A DNA stretch of 64,000 nt from Azospirillum agricola. GTDB lineage: Bacteria > Pseudomonadota > Alphaproteobacteria > Azospirillales > Azospirillaceae. The position numbers and the translations under genes are program-made. The stretch covers positions 62,001 to 126,000 of the forward strand of contig NZ_JAGINM010000015.1 in NCBI RefSeq assembly GCF_017876095.1, written 5' to 3'. How positions within the stretch are numbered: position 1 is the first letter of the stretch; each line of letters begins with the position of its first letter. Positions 44,311 through 52,404 of the stretch are shown here, one piece after another. Under the pieces are notes generated by a model, which saw only the letters and a list, made by a program, of their open reading frames with translations, was not told the origin of the DNA and did not search any database.

Positions 44311-45375
44311 ATGACCGTGGCCATGACCGCGCAGGAAGACGGCGGAGCCTTGCCCACCAACGGCTTCGGCACGGCCGAGCTGGAACGGCACCTCGCCGGC
44401 GCGGTGCCGTCCTTCCAGGGTCCGATCACCCTGGAGCGGATCTCGGGCGGGCAGTCGAACCCGACCTTCTTCGTCACCTCGCCGACCCACCGGCTGGTCC
44501 TGCGCAAGCAGCCGGCCGGCACGGTCCTGCCCTCGGCCCACGCGGTGGACCGCGAGCACCGCATCCAGGAGGCCCTGCGCGGCAGCGACGTCCCGGTTCC
44601 CCGCATGGTGCATTTCTGCGGCGACGCCTCGGTGATCGGCACGCCCTTCTACGTGATGGAGCGGCTCGACGGCCGGGTCTTCGCCGACTGCCGGCTGGCC
44701 GAAGCGCCACGGGAGGAGCGGGCCGCCATGTACCGCTCGGCGGCGGAGATGCTGGCGCGCCTGCATGCGGTGGACTGGCGCGCCGCCGGGCTCGACGGCT
44801 ACGGCCGGCCCGACGGCTATTTCGAGCGGCAGGTCGCGCGCTGGACCCGGCAATGGACCCAGTCGCGCACCCGCGAGCTTCCGGAGATCGAGCGTCTGAT
44901 CGAGTGGCTGCCCCGGCATTTCCCGGCCGCCGGGCCGGCCACCATCGCGCACGGCGATTTCCGCATCGGCAACCTGATGTTCCACCCCACGGAGCCGCGC
45001 GTCGTCGCCGTGCTGGACTGGGAGCTGTCGACGATCGGCGACGCGATGGCCGACGTCGCCCATTTCGCCCTGACCTGGGAGACGCGGCCCGACGAGTATG
45101 GCGGGCTGCTCGGCGAGGATCTCGCCGCCCAGGGGCTGCCCTCCCAGGCCGATTTCCTGTCCTGGTACGGCGCCGCCGGCGGGCGGGCGGAGCGTTTCAC
45201 CCTGTTCCACACGGTGTTCGCCCTCTTCCGCTTCGCGGTCATCTTCGAGGGCATCGCCGACCGGGCCAGGAACGGCAACGCCGCCTCGGCCGAGGCGGCC
45301 GATGTCGGCCGGCTGTCGGCGAACTTCGCCCGGCGCGCGGTGGAACTGACCGGCGGCGGCGGCCGGCCGCGCTGA
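44311..45375 (+). CDS. APH-type phosphotransferase (ACAD10/11 N-terminal, LvaA-like)
   Basis: A 354-residue kinase-fold protein of the aminoglycoside phosphotransferase superfamily. The catalytic loop HGDFRIGN and the metal-binding DWE (VLDWELSTIGD) are intact, and the N-lobe has ISGGQSNPTFFV and LRKQPAG. This subtype is fused to acyl-CoA dehydrogenase in animal ACAD10/11 and is encoded beside it in bacteria; in the Pseudomonas levulinate pathway such a kinase phosphorylates 4-hydroxyacyl-CoA. Here it lies 41 nt upstream of an ACAD gene, strongly supporting the same partnership. The actual substrate is inferred. Confidence 0.9.
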   Translation: MTVAMTAQEDGGALPTNGFGTAELERHLAGAVPSFQGPITLERISGGQSNPTFFVTSPTHRLVLRKQPAGTVLPSAHAVDREHRIQEALRGSDVPVPRMVHFCGDASVIGTPFYVMERLDGRVFADCRLAEAPREERAAMYRSAAEMLARLHAVDWRAAGLDGYGRPDGYFERQVARWTRQWTQSRTRELPEIERLIEWLPRHFPAAGPATIAHGDFRIGNLMFHPTEPRVVAVLDWELSTIGDAMADVAHFALTWETRPDEYGGLLGEDLAAQGLPSQADFLSWYGAAGGRAERFTLFHTVFALFRFAVIFEGIADRARNGNAASAEAADVGRLSANFARRAVELTGGGGRPR

Positions 45376-45416
45376 CGCCAAGGCCCCGAACAAGAAACAC
45401 GAGAAAGGAAGACGGG

Positions 45417-46679
45417 ATGGATTTCGCCTATTCGGACAAGGTCGAGGGGTTGCGTGCGCGCCTGGACGACTTCATGCGGACCCATGTCCTGCCTGCCAAC
45501 ACCGCGTGGCACCGCGCCGTCGAGGACGGCCGCTACCCGCTGGAGCTGGTCGACCGGCTGAAGGCGAAGGCCCACGCCGAGGGGCTGTGGAACCTGTTCC
45601 TGCCGGCCCTGCGCGACGACGAGCCGGGCACCCGGCTGACCAACCTGGAATACGCGCCGCTGGCCGAGATCATGGGCCGGCTGCCCTGGGCGTCGGAGCT
45701 GTTCAACTGCAACGCCCCCGACACCGGCAACATGGAAATCCTCCACATGTTCGGCACGCCGGACCAGAAGGCCCGCTGGCTGGCGCCGCTGCTCGACGGC
45801 TCGATCCGCTCCTGCGTCGGCATCACCGAACCGGACACCGCCTCGTCGGACCCGACCAACCTCCAGACGACGATCCTGCGCGACGGCGACTCCTTCGTCA
45901 TCAACGGGCGGAAATGGTTCACCACCGGGGCCAGGCACCCCAACGCCCGCTTCGTCATCGTCATGGGCCTGTCCGACCCGCGCCCCGACGCCGACCCGCA
46001 CGCCCGCCACTCGATGGTCATCGTGCCCTTCGACACGCCGGGCGTCCGCGTCGTCCGCGACGTGCCGATCATGCACCACCACGCCCCGGAGGGGCATTGC
46101 GAGCTGCTGTTCCGCGACGTGCGCGTGCCGGCCGCGAACCTGCTGGGCGAGGAGGGCAAGGGCTTCGCCATCGCCCAGGCGCGGCTCGGTCCCGGACGGG
46201 TGCACCATTGCATGCGCACCATCGGCCAGTGCGAGCTGGCGCTGGAGCTGATGATGGAGCGCGCGCTGGAGCGCCGCACCTTCGGCCGCCACCTGGCCGA
46301 TTACGCCAACATCCAGGACTGGATCGCCGAATCCCGCATTGAGATCGACCAACTGCGGCTCCAGGTGCTGCGGGCGGCGTGGCTGATGGACCGCGCCGGC
46401 AACCACGCCGCGCGCGTCGAGGTGTCGGCGATCAAGGTCGGCGCGGCGCGTCTCCAGACCCGCGTGGTCGACCGGGCCATGCAGGTGTTCGGGGCGATGG
46501 GGCTGACGCCCGACACGCCGCTGTCCTTCCTGTGGACCTGGGGCCGGGCGCTGCGCTTCATCGACGGGCCCGACGAGGTCCATCTGCGCACCATCGCCCG
46601 CGACGAGCTGAAGAAGGCCAAGGGGCGGCGCGGGGAATCGCTGGCCTATCTGGTCACGCCGCGCGAGCATCTGGCGTGA
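45417..46679 (+). CDS. Acyl-CoA dehydrogenase, ACAD11/LvaC-like
   Basis: A 420-residue ACAD-fold flavoprotein. FAD and substrate segments are visible (CVGITEPDTASSDP, FVINGRKWFTTGA, FGRHLADYANIQDW, QVFGAMGLTPDTP). At the C-terminus the usual EGTSEI-type catalytic segment is replaced by DGPDEVH, as in the ACAD10/11 branch, which acts with the kinase to eliminate phosphate from 4-phosphoacyl-CoA rather than doing a simple dehydrogenation. AGGAAG precedes the ATG. It follows the kinase and precedes an MDR oxidoreductase gene in one operon. Confidence 0.92.
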   Translation: MDFAYSDKVEGLRARLDDFMRTHVLPANTAWHRAVEDGRYPLELVDRLKAKAHAEGLWNLFLPALRDDEPGTRLTNLEYAPLAEIMGRLPWASELFNCNAPDTGNMEILHMFGTPDQKARWLAPLLDGSIRSCVGITEPDTASSDPTNLQTTILRDGDSFVINGRKWFTTGARHPNARFVIVMGLSDPRPDADPHARHSMVIVPFDTPGVRVVRDVPIMHHHAPEGHCELLFRDVRVPAANLLGEEGKGFAIAQARLGPGRVHHCMRTIGQCELALELMMERALERRTFGRHLADYANIQDWIAESRIEIDQLRLQVLRAAWLMDRAGNHAARVEVSAIKVGAARLQTRVVDRAMQVFGAMGLTPDTPLSFLWTWGRALRFIDGPDEVHLRTIARDELKKAKGRRGESLAYLVTPREHLA

Positions 46680-46707
46680 AGGACAGCCCGGAAAAAGGAG
46701 GAACGCC

Positions 46708-47679
46708 ATGAAGGCCTGGACCGTGGAGCGCATCACCGAGGACGGCGCGATGGCGTTCACCGAACAGCCGCGCCCGGCGGCGGACGGCGACGGTTGCGTG
46801 ATCCGGGTCGAGGCGGCGGGGGTCAACTTCCTCGACACGCTGATGATCCGCGGCCAGTACCAGGTGAAGCCGCCGCTCCCCTTCACGCCGGGGATCGAGG
46901 TGGCCGGCACGGTGGTGGAGGCCGGCCCCGGCAGCCCTTACCGCGAAGGCGACCGGCTGTGCGCCCTGCTCGACCATGGCGGTTTCGCCGAATACGCGCG
47001 GGTGCCGCGCGTCGGGTCGGAGCGCATCCCCGACGACTTCCCGATGCGCGAGGCCGTGGCGTTGCCGATCATCTACCCGACCGCGCATCTGGCGCTGCGC
47101 CACCGCGCCAACCTGCGGGCGGGGGAAACGGTGCTGGTCCATGCCGGGGCGGGCGGCGTCGGATCGGCCGCCATCCAGCTCGCCAGACATTGGGGGGCGC
47201 GGGTGATCGCCACCGCCGGCGGGCCGGACAAGACGGCGCTGTGCCGGGAGCTGGGCGCCGATCTGGTGATCGACTACACGGCCGAGCCGCTGGTCGAGGC
47301 CGTGCGGGCGGCGACCGGCGGGGCCGGGGTGGACGTGGTGGTCGATCCGGTGGGGGGCAAGGTGGCGACCGACAGCCTGCGTTGCCTTGCCTGGGGCGGC
47401 CGGCTGGTGATCGTCGGCTTCGCCGGCGGCGCCATCGCCGACCTGCCGGCCAACCGGCTGCTGCTGAAGAACGCGGCGGCGCTCGGCGTCTTCTGGGGCG
47501 AGTACCGGCGCCACCACCCGGAACTGATCGCGCCGCTGTTCGCCGAGCTGTTCGAGCTGCGCCGCGCCGGCATCATCAAGCCGCTGATCCGCGACGTCTT
47601 TCCCCTGGCCGACGCACCCAAGGCGCTGGAGGCGCTGGGCGCCCGCCGCACCGTCGGCAAGGTCGTCCTGGTGCCGTGA
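46708..47679 (+). CDS. Zinc-independent MDR oxidoreductase (quinone oxidoreductase-like)
   Basis: A 323-residue medium-chain reductase of the QOR/enoyl reductase type. The NADPH-binding HAGAGGVGSAAIQLA is intact, and no structural or catalytic zinc cysteines are present. The substrate part includes AAGVNFLDTLMIRG and FTPGIEVAGTV. In this operon it may reduce or oxidise an enoyl or oxo intermediate; the lva pathway instead uses an SDR at a comparable step. It is 28 nt after the ACAD gene and 14 nt before the hydratase gene. Confidence 0.9.
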   Translation: MKAWTVERITEDGAMAFTEQPRPAADGDGCVIRVEAAGVNFLDTLMIRGQYQVKPPLPFTPGIEVAGTVVEAGPGSPYREGDRLCALLDHGGFAEYARVPRVGSERIPDDFPMREAVALPIIYPTAHLALRHRANLRAGETVLVHAGAGGVGSAAIQLARHWGARVIATAGGPDKTALCRELGADLVIDYTAEPLVEAVRAATGGAGVDVVVDPVGGKVATDSLRCLAWGGRLVIVGFAGGAIADLPANRLLLKNAAALGVFWGEYRRHHPELIAPLFAELFELRRAGIIKPLIRDVFPLADAPKALEALGARRTVGKVVLVP

Positions 47680-47693
47680 GGGGGGCTCCGACC

Positions 47694-48578
47694 ATGGCGT
47701 TCGATCCCGACCGGCTGCGCGCGCTGCGCTTTCCGGCCGTCGAGCAGACCCTCACCGAGAAGGACTGCATCCTCTACGCGCTGGGCGTCGGCTACGGCAA
47801 CGACCCGGTGGATGGGGAGCAGCTCCCCTTCGTCCACGAACAGGACGGGCGCGGGCTGCGGGCCGCCCCGACCATGGCGAGCCTGCTCGGCTATCCCGGC
47901 TTCTGGTACCGGGATCTCGACACCGGGCTCGACGCCGCGCGGGTGGTGCACGCGGCGGAGCGGATCGAGCTCGACGGCCCGCTGCCGACATCCGGCAGGC
48001 TGCGCTCGGAAGGCGGCGTCACCGCCGTCATCGACAAGGGGGCGGCGCGCGGCGCCCTGGTGGTCAGCGAGCGGCGGATCACCGACACGGCGACCGGCCG
48101 CCGGCTGGCGACCGTCACCCAGACGGCGCTGTGCCGGGGGGACGGCGGCTTCGATCCCGATGGGCCGGCCGCCTCGCCGCCGCGTCCCGCACCGCCGGGC
48201 CGGCCGCCCGACGCGGCACTGACCCTGCCGACCCAACCCCAGGCGGCCCTGATCTTCCGCCTCAGCGGCGACATCAACCCGCTGCACGCCGATCCCGCCG
48301 CGGCGCGCGCGGCCGGCTTCGAGCGCCCGATCCTGCACGGGCTGGCAACCTACGGGCTGGTCGGCCACGCTCTGGTCCGGCTGGCCTATGACGGGCAACC
48401 GGAACGGCTGCGCGGGATGGAAGCCCATTTCACGGCCCCGGTCCTGCCCGGCGAGTCCGTCCGCACCGAGATCTGGCGCGACGACGGCCACACGCGCTTC
48501 CGGGCGCTGGTCGGGGAACGGGTCGTGATCGACCATGGGCGGGCCTGGGGCGTGGGCGGCTGGGGGGCCGCCTGCTGA
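47694..48578 (+). CDS. MaoC-type enoyl-CoA hydratase (hydratase 2)
   Basis: A 294-residue double hot-dog protein related to the hydratase-2 part of peroxisomal multifunctional enzyme. The catalytic hydratase motif LSGDINPLHADP with Asp, Asn and His is present near residue 195, followed by RPILHGLATYG. It would hydrate a trans-2-enoyl-CoA to a (3R)-hydroxyacyl-CoA. It follows the oxidoreductase gene closely and precedes the ligase gene, which is separated by a 98-nt gap with a perfect hairpin. Confidence 0.9.
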   Translation: MAFDPDRLRALRFPAVEQTLTEKDCILYALGVGYGNDPVDGEQLPFVHEQDGRGLRAAPTMASLLGYPGFWYRDLDTGLDAARVVHAAERIELDGPLPTSGRLRSEGGVTAVIDKGAARGALVVSERRITDTATGRRLATVTQTALCRGDGGFDPDGPAASPPRPAPPGRPPDAALTLPTQPQAALIFRLSGDINPLHADPAAARAAGFERPILHGLATYGLVGHALVRLAYDGQPERLRGMEAHFTAPVLPGESVRTEIWRDDGHTRFRALVGERVVIDHGRAWGVGGWGAAC

Positions 48579-48587
48579 GAGGGAAGG

Positions 48588-48610
48588 CCCCTCTCCCTCG
48601 GGGAGAGGGG
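48588..48610. repeat. Hairpin element between hydratase and ligase genes
   Basis: CCCCTCTCCC (48588-48597) and GGGAGAGGGG (48601-48610) form a perfect 10-bp stem around TCG. The arm is almost identical to those at 3572, 3697 and 36006, so it is a solo copy of the same repeat core. It lies inside an operon and may attenuate transcription. Confidence 0.65.
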
Positions 48611-48676
48611 GGCAAGCCAACGATACGAACCACCGGCCGGCCGCCCGGCAACGGTGGATGACAGGAGGGAAACAGC

Positions 48677-50239
48677 ATGATGATCCGCCGGGAATCCCAT
48701 TTCGGCCGCGTGGTGCCCTGCCTCGCCGAGCGCCCGCCGTCCGTCGACGCCCTGTTCCGCGCCGCCGCCGCCGCCGCCCCGGCGGCCCTGGCCGTCATCG
48801 ACGGCGCCCGGCGCCTGACCTACGGCGACCTCGACTGGTGGGTCGGGCGGCTGGCCAACGGGCTGGCGGCACGGGGCCTGCGCAAGGGCGACCGCCTCGC
48901 CACGCTGATCGGCAACCGCACGGCCTTCGTCGAGCTGTCGCTGGCCTGCGCCCGCCTCGGCCTCATCCATGTGCCGCTGAACACCCGGCAGCGCCGGCCC
49001 GAGATCGAATACGCCCTGACCCAGAGCGGCGCCTCGGCGCTCGTCCACGAGGCGGCCTTCGCCGCCGAGCTGCCCGACCCGGCGGCGGTTCCCGGCCTGC
49101 GGCTGCGCTTCGCCGTCGACGGCACGGCCGACGGGTCGGAACCCTACGAGGGGCTGATGGGGGATGCTGAGGGCGGAACCGCGGCGTCGCCGGCCGGGGA
49201 GGAGGATCCCGTCTGCATCCTCTACACCTCCGGCACCACCGGCCGTCCCAAGGGGGCGGTGCTGTCGAACCTCGGCGTCGTGCAGTCCTGCCTGAACTAC
49301 CGCGACGCGCTGGGTCTGGGGCCGGCCGACCGCATGGTGCTGGCCGTCCCGGCGGCCCATGTCACCGGGCTGGTCGGCGTCGTCCACGCCATCCTGGGGG
49401 CCGGCGGCTGCCTGATCGTCATGCCCCAGTTCAAGGCGCGGGCCTTCCTGGAGCTGGTGGAGCGCGAGGCGGTCACGGCAACGCTGATGGTGCCGGCCAT
49501 GTACAATCTCTGCCTGCTCGACCCCGAGTTCGACCGCTTCGACCTCTCCTCCTGGCGGGTCGGCGCCTTCGGCGGCGCGCCGATGCCGGAGGCGACCGCC
49601 CGGCGTATGAAGGACAAGAGCCCCGGCCTGACCCTGTTCAACGTCTACGGATCGACCGAGACCAGCTCGCCGGTCACCATCCTGCCCAGGGATTCCGGGC
49701 CGGAACGCCTGAACTCGGTCGGCACGGCGCTGCCCACCGTGGATGTGCGGATCATGGACGAGGAAGGACGCGAGGTCCCGCCCGGCGAGCCGGGCGAGCT
49801 GTGGATCGCCGGCTCCACCGTGGTTCCCGGCTACTGGAACAACCCGGAGGCCGACGCGTCCGCCTTCGTCGGCGGCTACTGGAGATCCGGCGACATCGGA
49901 TCGATCGACGAGGCCGGCTTCGTCCACATCCTCGACCGCAAGAAGGACATGATCAACCGGGCCGGCTACAAGATCTACTCGGCCGAGGTCGAGGACGTGC
50001 TGACCCACCACCCCGGCGTCGCCGAGGTGGCGGTCGTCGGCTACCCCGACCCGGTGCTCGGCGAGCGGGTCCAGGCCTTCGTCGTCACCCGCCGGGACAC
50101 CAGCGAGGAGGAGCTGCGGCGTTTCTGCGCCGAACGGCTGTCCGACTACAAGGTCCCCGACCGCGTCACCTTCGTCGAGGGCGGCCTGCCGCGCAACCCG
50201 AACGGCAAGCTGCTGAAGACCGCGCTGCGCACCGCCTAG
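48677..50239 (+). CDS. Acyl-CoA synthetase (AMP-dependent ligase)
   Basis: A 520-residue adenylate-forming enzyme. The P-loop ILYTSGTTGRPKG, the FNVYGSTETSSP loop, and the hinge region DRKKDMINRAGYKIYSAEVE are intact; the C-terminal lysine is in PNGKLLKTAL. It would activate a carboxylic acid to its CoA thioester, the entry step of this operon. Its position after the hydratase and before the FadR-type regulator matches a complete activation, phosphorylation, elimination and hydration pathway. The specific acid is unknown. Confidence 0.93.
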   Translation: MMIRRESHFGRVVPCLAERPPSVDALFRAAAAAAPAALAVIDGARRLTYGDLDWWVGRLANGLAARGLRKGDRLATLIGNRTAFVELSLACARLGLIHVPLNTRQRRPEIEYALTQSGASALVHEAAFAAELPDPAAVPGLRLRFAVDGTADGSEPYEGLMGDAEGGTAASPAGEEDPVCILYTSGTTGRPKGAVLSNLGVVQSCLNYRDALGLGPADRMVLAVPAAHVTGLVGVVHAILGAGGCLIVMPQFKARAFLELVEREAVTATLMVPAMYNLCLLDPEFDRFDLSSWRVGAFGGAPMPEATARRMKDKSPGLTLFNVYGSTETSSPVTILPRDSGPERLNSVGTALPTVDVRIMDEEGREVPPGEPGELWIAGSTVVPGYWNNPEADASAFVGGYWRSGDIGSIDEAGFVHILDRKKDMINRAGYKIYSAEVEDVLTHHPGVAEVAVVGYPDPVLGERVQAFVVTRRDTSEEELRRFCAERLSDYKVPDRVTFVEGGLPRNPNGKLLKTALRTA

Positions 50240-50264
50240 ATCATATCCCCCAGGATCATCTCCA

Positions 50265-50275
50265 TTGTCGGACAA
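50265..50275 (+). promoter_or_regulatory. FadR/GntR-type operator before the regulator gene
   Basis: TTGTCGGACAA, identical to the site at 42971-42981, lies 82 nt before the regulator's ATG. The flanking CGGAT-A is also shared. This indicates autoregulation and control of the operon by the same protein. Confidence 0.7.
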
Positions 50276-50356
50276 GCGGATGATGTGGCAGGATCATTCC
50301 CTTTTTCCAAGGCTGCGGCACCCGTCGCGCGCCGCAGAGCCGCCCGAGGATGCCGG

Positions 50357-51172
50357 ATGCAGAGCATGGACAACGACCCCGAGGACCAGGATGGCGGAGC
50401 CGACACGGGGGCCGGGAACCGCTTCGGGCCGATCGCCGCGTCGCCGGCCTACAAGCTGGTCGCCGACGCCATCGAGCGGCAGATCGTTTCCGGCCGCGTC
50501 CGCCCGGGCGAGGCCATCGGGACCGAGGCGGATCTGGTCAAGCAGTTCGGCGTCAACCGCTCGACGGTGCGCGAGGGCATCCGCCTGCTCGAACAGGGCG
50601 GCCTGATCCGCCGCGACTCCAGCCGGCGGCTGTACGCCAGCGTCCCGCGCTACGACCGCCTCGCCACCCGCATCAGCCGCGCCTTCGTCCTGCACGAGGT
50701 CACCTTCCGCGAATTGTGGGAGGCGACGATGGCCATCGAATCCGCGGTCGTCGAGCTGGCGGCGGACCGCATCTCGGACGAGGGGCTGGGCGAGCTGGAC
50801 CTCAACCTGCGCAAGTCGCGCGCCGCGATCGACAAGCCGTCCGAGCTGGCCATTCTCGACATCGAATTCCACACCATCCTGTGCAAGGCCGCCGGCAACC
50901 GCGTCCTGCAACTGGCGCGCGAACCGGAGAACAAGCTGTTCTTCCCGACCACCGAGATGCTGTTCCAGAAGAACCCGCAGGCGGCCCGGCGCAACGTCGA
51001 CGCGCACGGCGCCATCGTCGCCGCCCTGCACAGGCGCGACAAGGCCGACGCGCTCCTGTGGATGAAGCGTCACGTCAACGACTGGAAAAAGGGCTTCGAG
51101 CTGATCGGCAAGTCGATCGACGAGCCGATCGACCGGGTCTATGCCCAGCACGTCCTGGAATCGAACCTGTGA
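50357..51172 (+). CDS. GntR-family regulator, FadR subfamily
   Basis: A 271-residue regulator. The winged helix-turn-helix (about 28-95) contains TEADLVKQFGVNRSTVREGI, and the FCD effector domain spans about 105-250 with metal-binding-type residues (DIEFHTILCKAAGN, DAHGAIVAAL). I start it at the ATG at 50357 with GAGG upstream; an in-frame ATG at 50366 is possible. It is the last gene of the operon, and copies of one palindrome precede both it and the operon. Its effector is probably an acyl-CoA or the acid substrate. Confidence 0.9.
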   Translation: MQSMDNDPEDQDGGADTGAGNRFGPIAASPAYKLVADAIERQIVSGRVRPGEAIGTEADLVKQFGVNRSTVREGIRLLEQGGLIRRDSSRRLYASVPRYDRLATRISRAFVLHEVTFRELWEATMAIESAVVELAADRISDEGLGELDLNLRKSRAAIDKPSELAILDIEFHTILCKAAGNRVLQLAREPENKLFFPTTEMLFQKNPQAARRNVDAHGAIVAALHRRDKADALLWMKRHVNDWKKGFELIGKSIDEPIDRVYAQHVLESNL

Positions 51173-51239
51173 TCCGCAGGGGCCGCGCGTTCCGCGGCCC
51201 CTTGCGGAAACCAACCGCCGTCCGGAGCGTTTCCGCTCC

Positions 51240-52391
51240 ATGATGGACAGCGCCGCATTCCAGGACCCGCCCCCCGCCACCTCGCCACCCTCCTCCACCC
51301 CGCAGGAGGACGCCGCCTGCGCCGGGCTGCTGTACGTCTCGGACGACGAGCCCGGCATCCGCCGCCGCCGCGCCGGCAAGGGCTTCGCCTACCGCTGGCC
51401 CGACGGAACCCCGGTGCGCGAGGAGGAGACGCTGGCCCGCATCGCCCGGCTGGCGATTCCGCCGGCCTACCGCGACGTCTGGATCTGCGCCGACCCGGAC
51501 GGCCATCTCCAGGCCACCGGGCGCGACACGCGCGGGCGCAAGCAGTACCGTTACCACCAGCGCTGGACCGAGCTGCGCGAGGGCACCAAGTTCGGCCGGA
51601 TGCTGGAGTTCTGCCGCGCCCTGCCCGGCCTGCGCGCACGGGTCGACGCCGATCTCGGGCGGCGCGGCCTGCCGCGCGAGAAGGTGCTGGCCGCCGTGGT
51701 GCGGCTGCTGGAGGCCACGCTGATCCGCGTCGGCAACGAGAGCTACGCCCGCGACAACCGCAGCTACGGCCTGACCACGCTGCGCGACCGCCACGCCGCC
51801 ATCGAGGGCGCGGAGCTGCGCTTCTCCTTCAAGGGCAAGTCGGGCAAGGCGTGGAAGGTGTCGCTGCGCGACCGCCGGCTGGCCCGCGTCGTGCGCGCCT
51901 GCCGCGACGTGCCGGGCGACGAGCTGTTCCAGTATGTCGACGGCGACGGCGCCCGCCACGCGGTGACGTCGGGCGACGTGAACGCCTATCTGCGGGCGGC
52001 GACCGGCGAGGACTTCACCGCCAAGGATTTCCGCACCTGGGCCGGCACCGTGCTGGCGGCGATGGCGCTGACCGAGTTCGAGAGCTTCGACAGCGCAGCC
52101 GCCGCCAAGCGCAACGTCACCCGCGCCATCGAGCAGGTGGCGGCCCGGCTCGGCAACACCCCGGCGGTCTGCCGCAAGAGCTACGTCCACCCGGAGGTGC
52201 TCGGCGCCTATCTCGACGGCAGCCTGCTGGCGGCGCTGAAGCGCGAGGTCGAGCACGAGCTGCGCGACCAGCTCGACGGCCTGGACGGCGAGGAGGCCGC
52301 CGTGCTGGCCTTCCTGCGCGAACGGCTGACGCGGGAGACCGAGTCCCGCGCCCGCGAGGGCGCGCGGCGGCGCAGGACGAAGACCGGCTGA
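51240..52391 (+). CDS. DNA topoisomerase IB (eukaryotic-like)
   Basis: A 383-residue type IB topoisomerase, the bacterial/poxvirus-like form that relaxes supercoils through a 3'-phosphotyrosyl link. The nucleophile is Tyr315 in CRKSYVHPEV. The conserved catalytic Arg and Lys region (RVGNESYARDNRSYGLTTLR) is present. The N-terminal 25 residues are Pro/Ser-rich and the C-terminus is a basic Arg/Lys tail. The start is a double ATG at 51240. It stands alone and converges with the phosphatase gene 13 nt away. Confidence 0.94.
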   Translation: MMDSAAFQDPPPATSPPSSTPQEDAACAGLLYVSDDEPGIRRRRAGKGFAYRWPDGTPVREEETLARIARLAIPPAYRDVWICADPDGHLQATGRDTRGRKQYRYHQRWTELREGTKFGRMLEFCRALPGLRARVDADLGRRGLPREKVLAAVVRLLEATLIRVGNESYARDNRSYGLTTLRDRHAAIEGAELRFSFKGKSGKAWKVSLRDRRLARVVRACRDVPGDELFQYVDGDGARHAVTSGDVNAYLRAATGEDFTAKDFRTWAGTVLAAMALTEFESFDSAAAAKRNVTRAIEQVAARLGNTPAVCRKSYVHPEVLGAYLDGSLLAALKREVEHELRDQLDGLDGEEAAVLAFLRERLTRETESRAREGARRRRTKTG

Positions 52392-52404
52392 GGAACGAAG
52401 GCCC

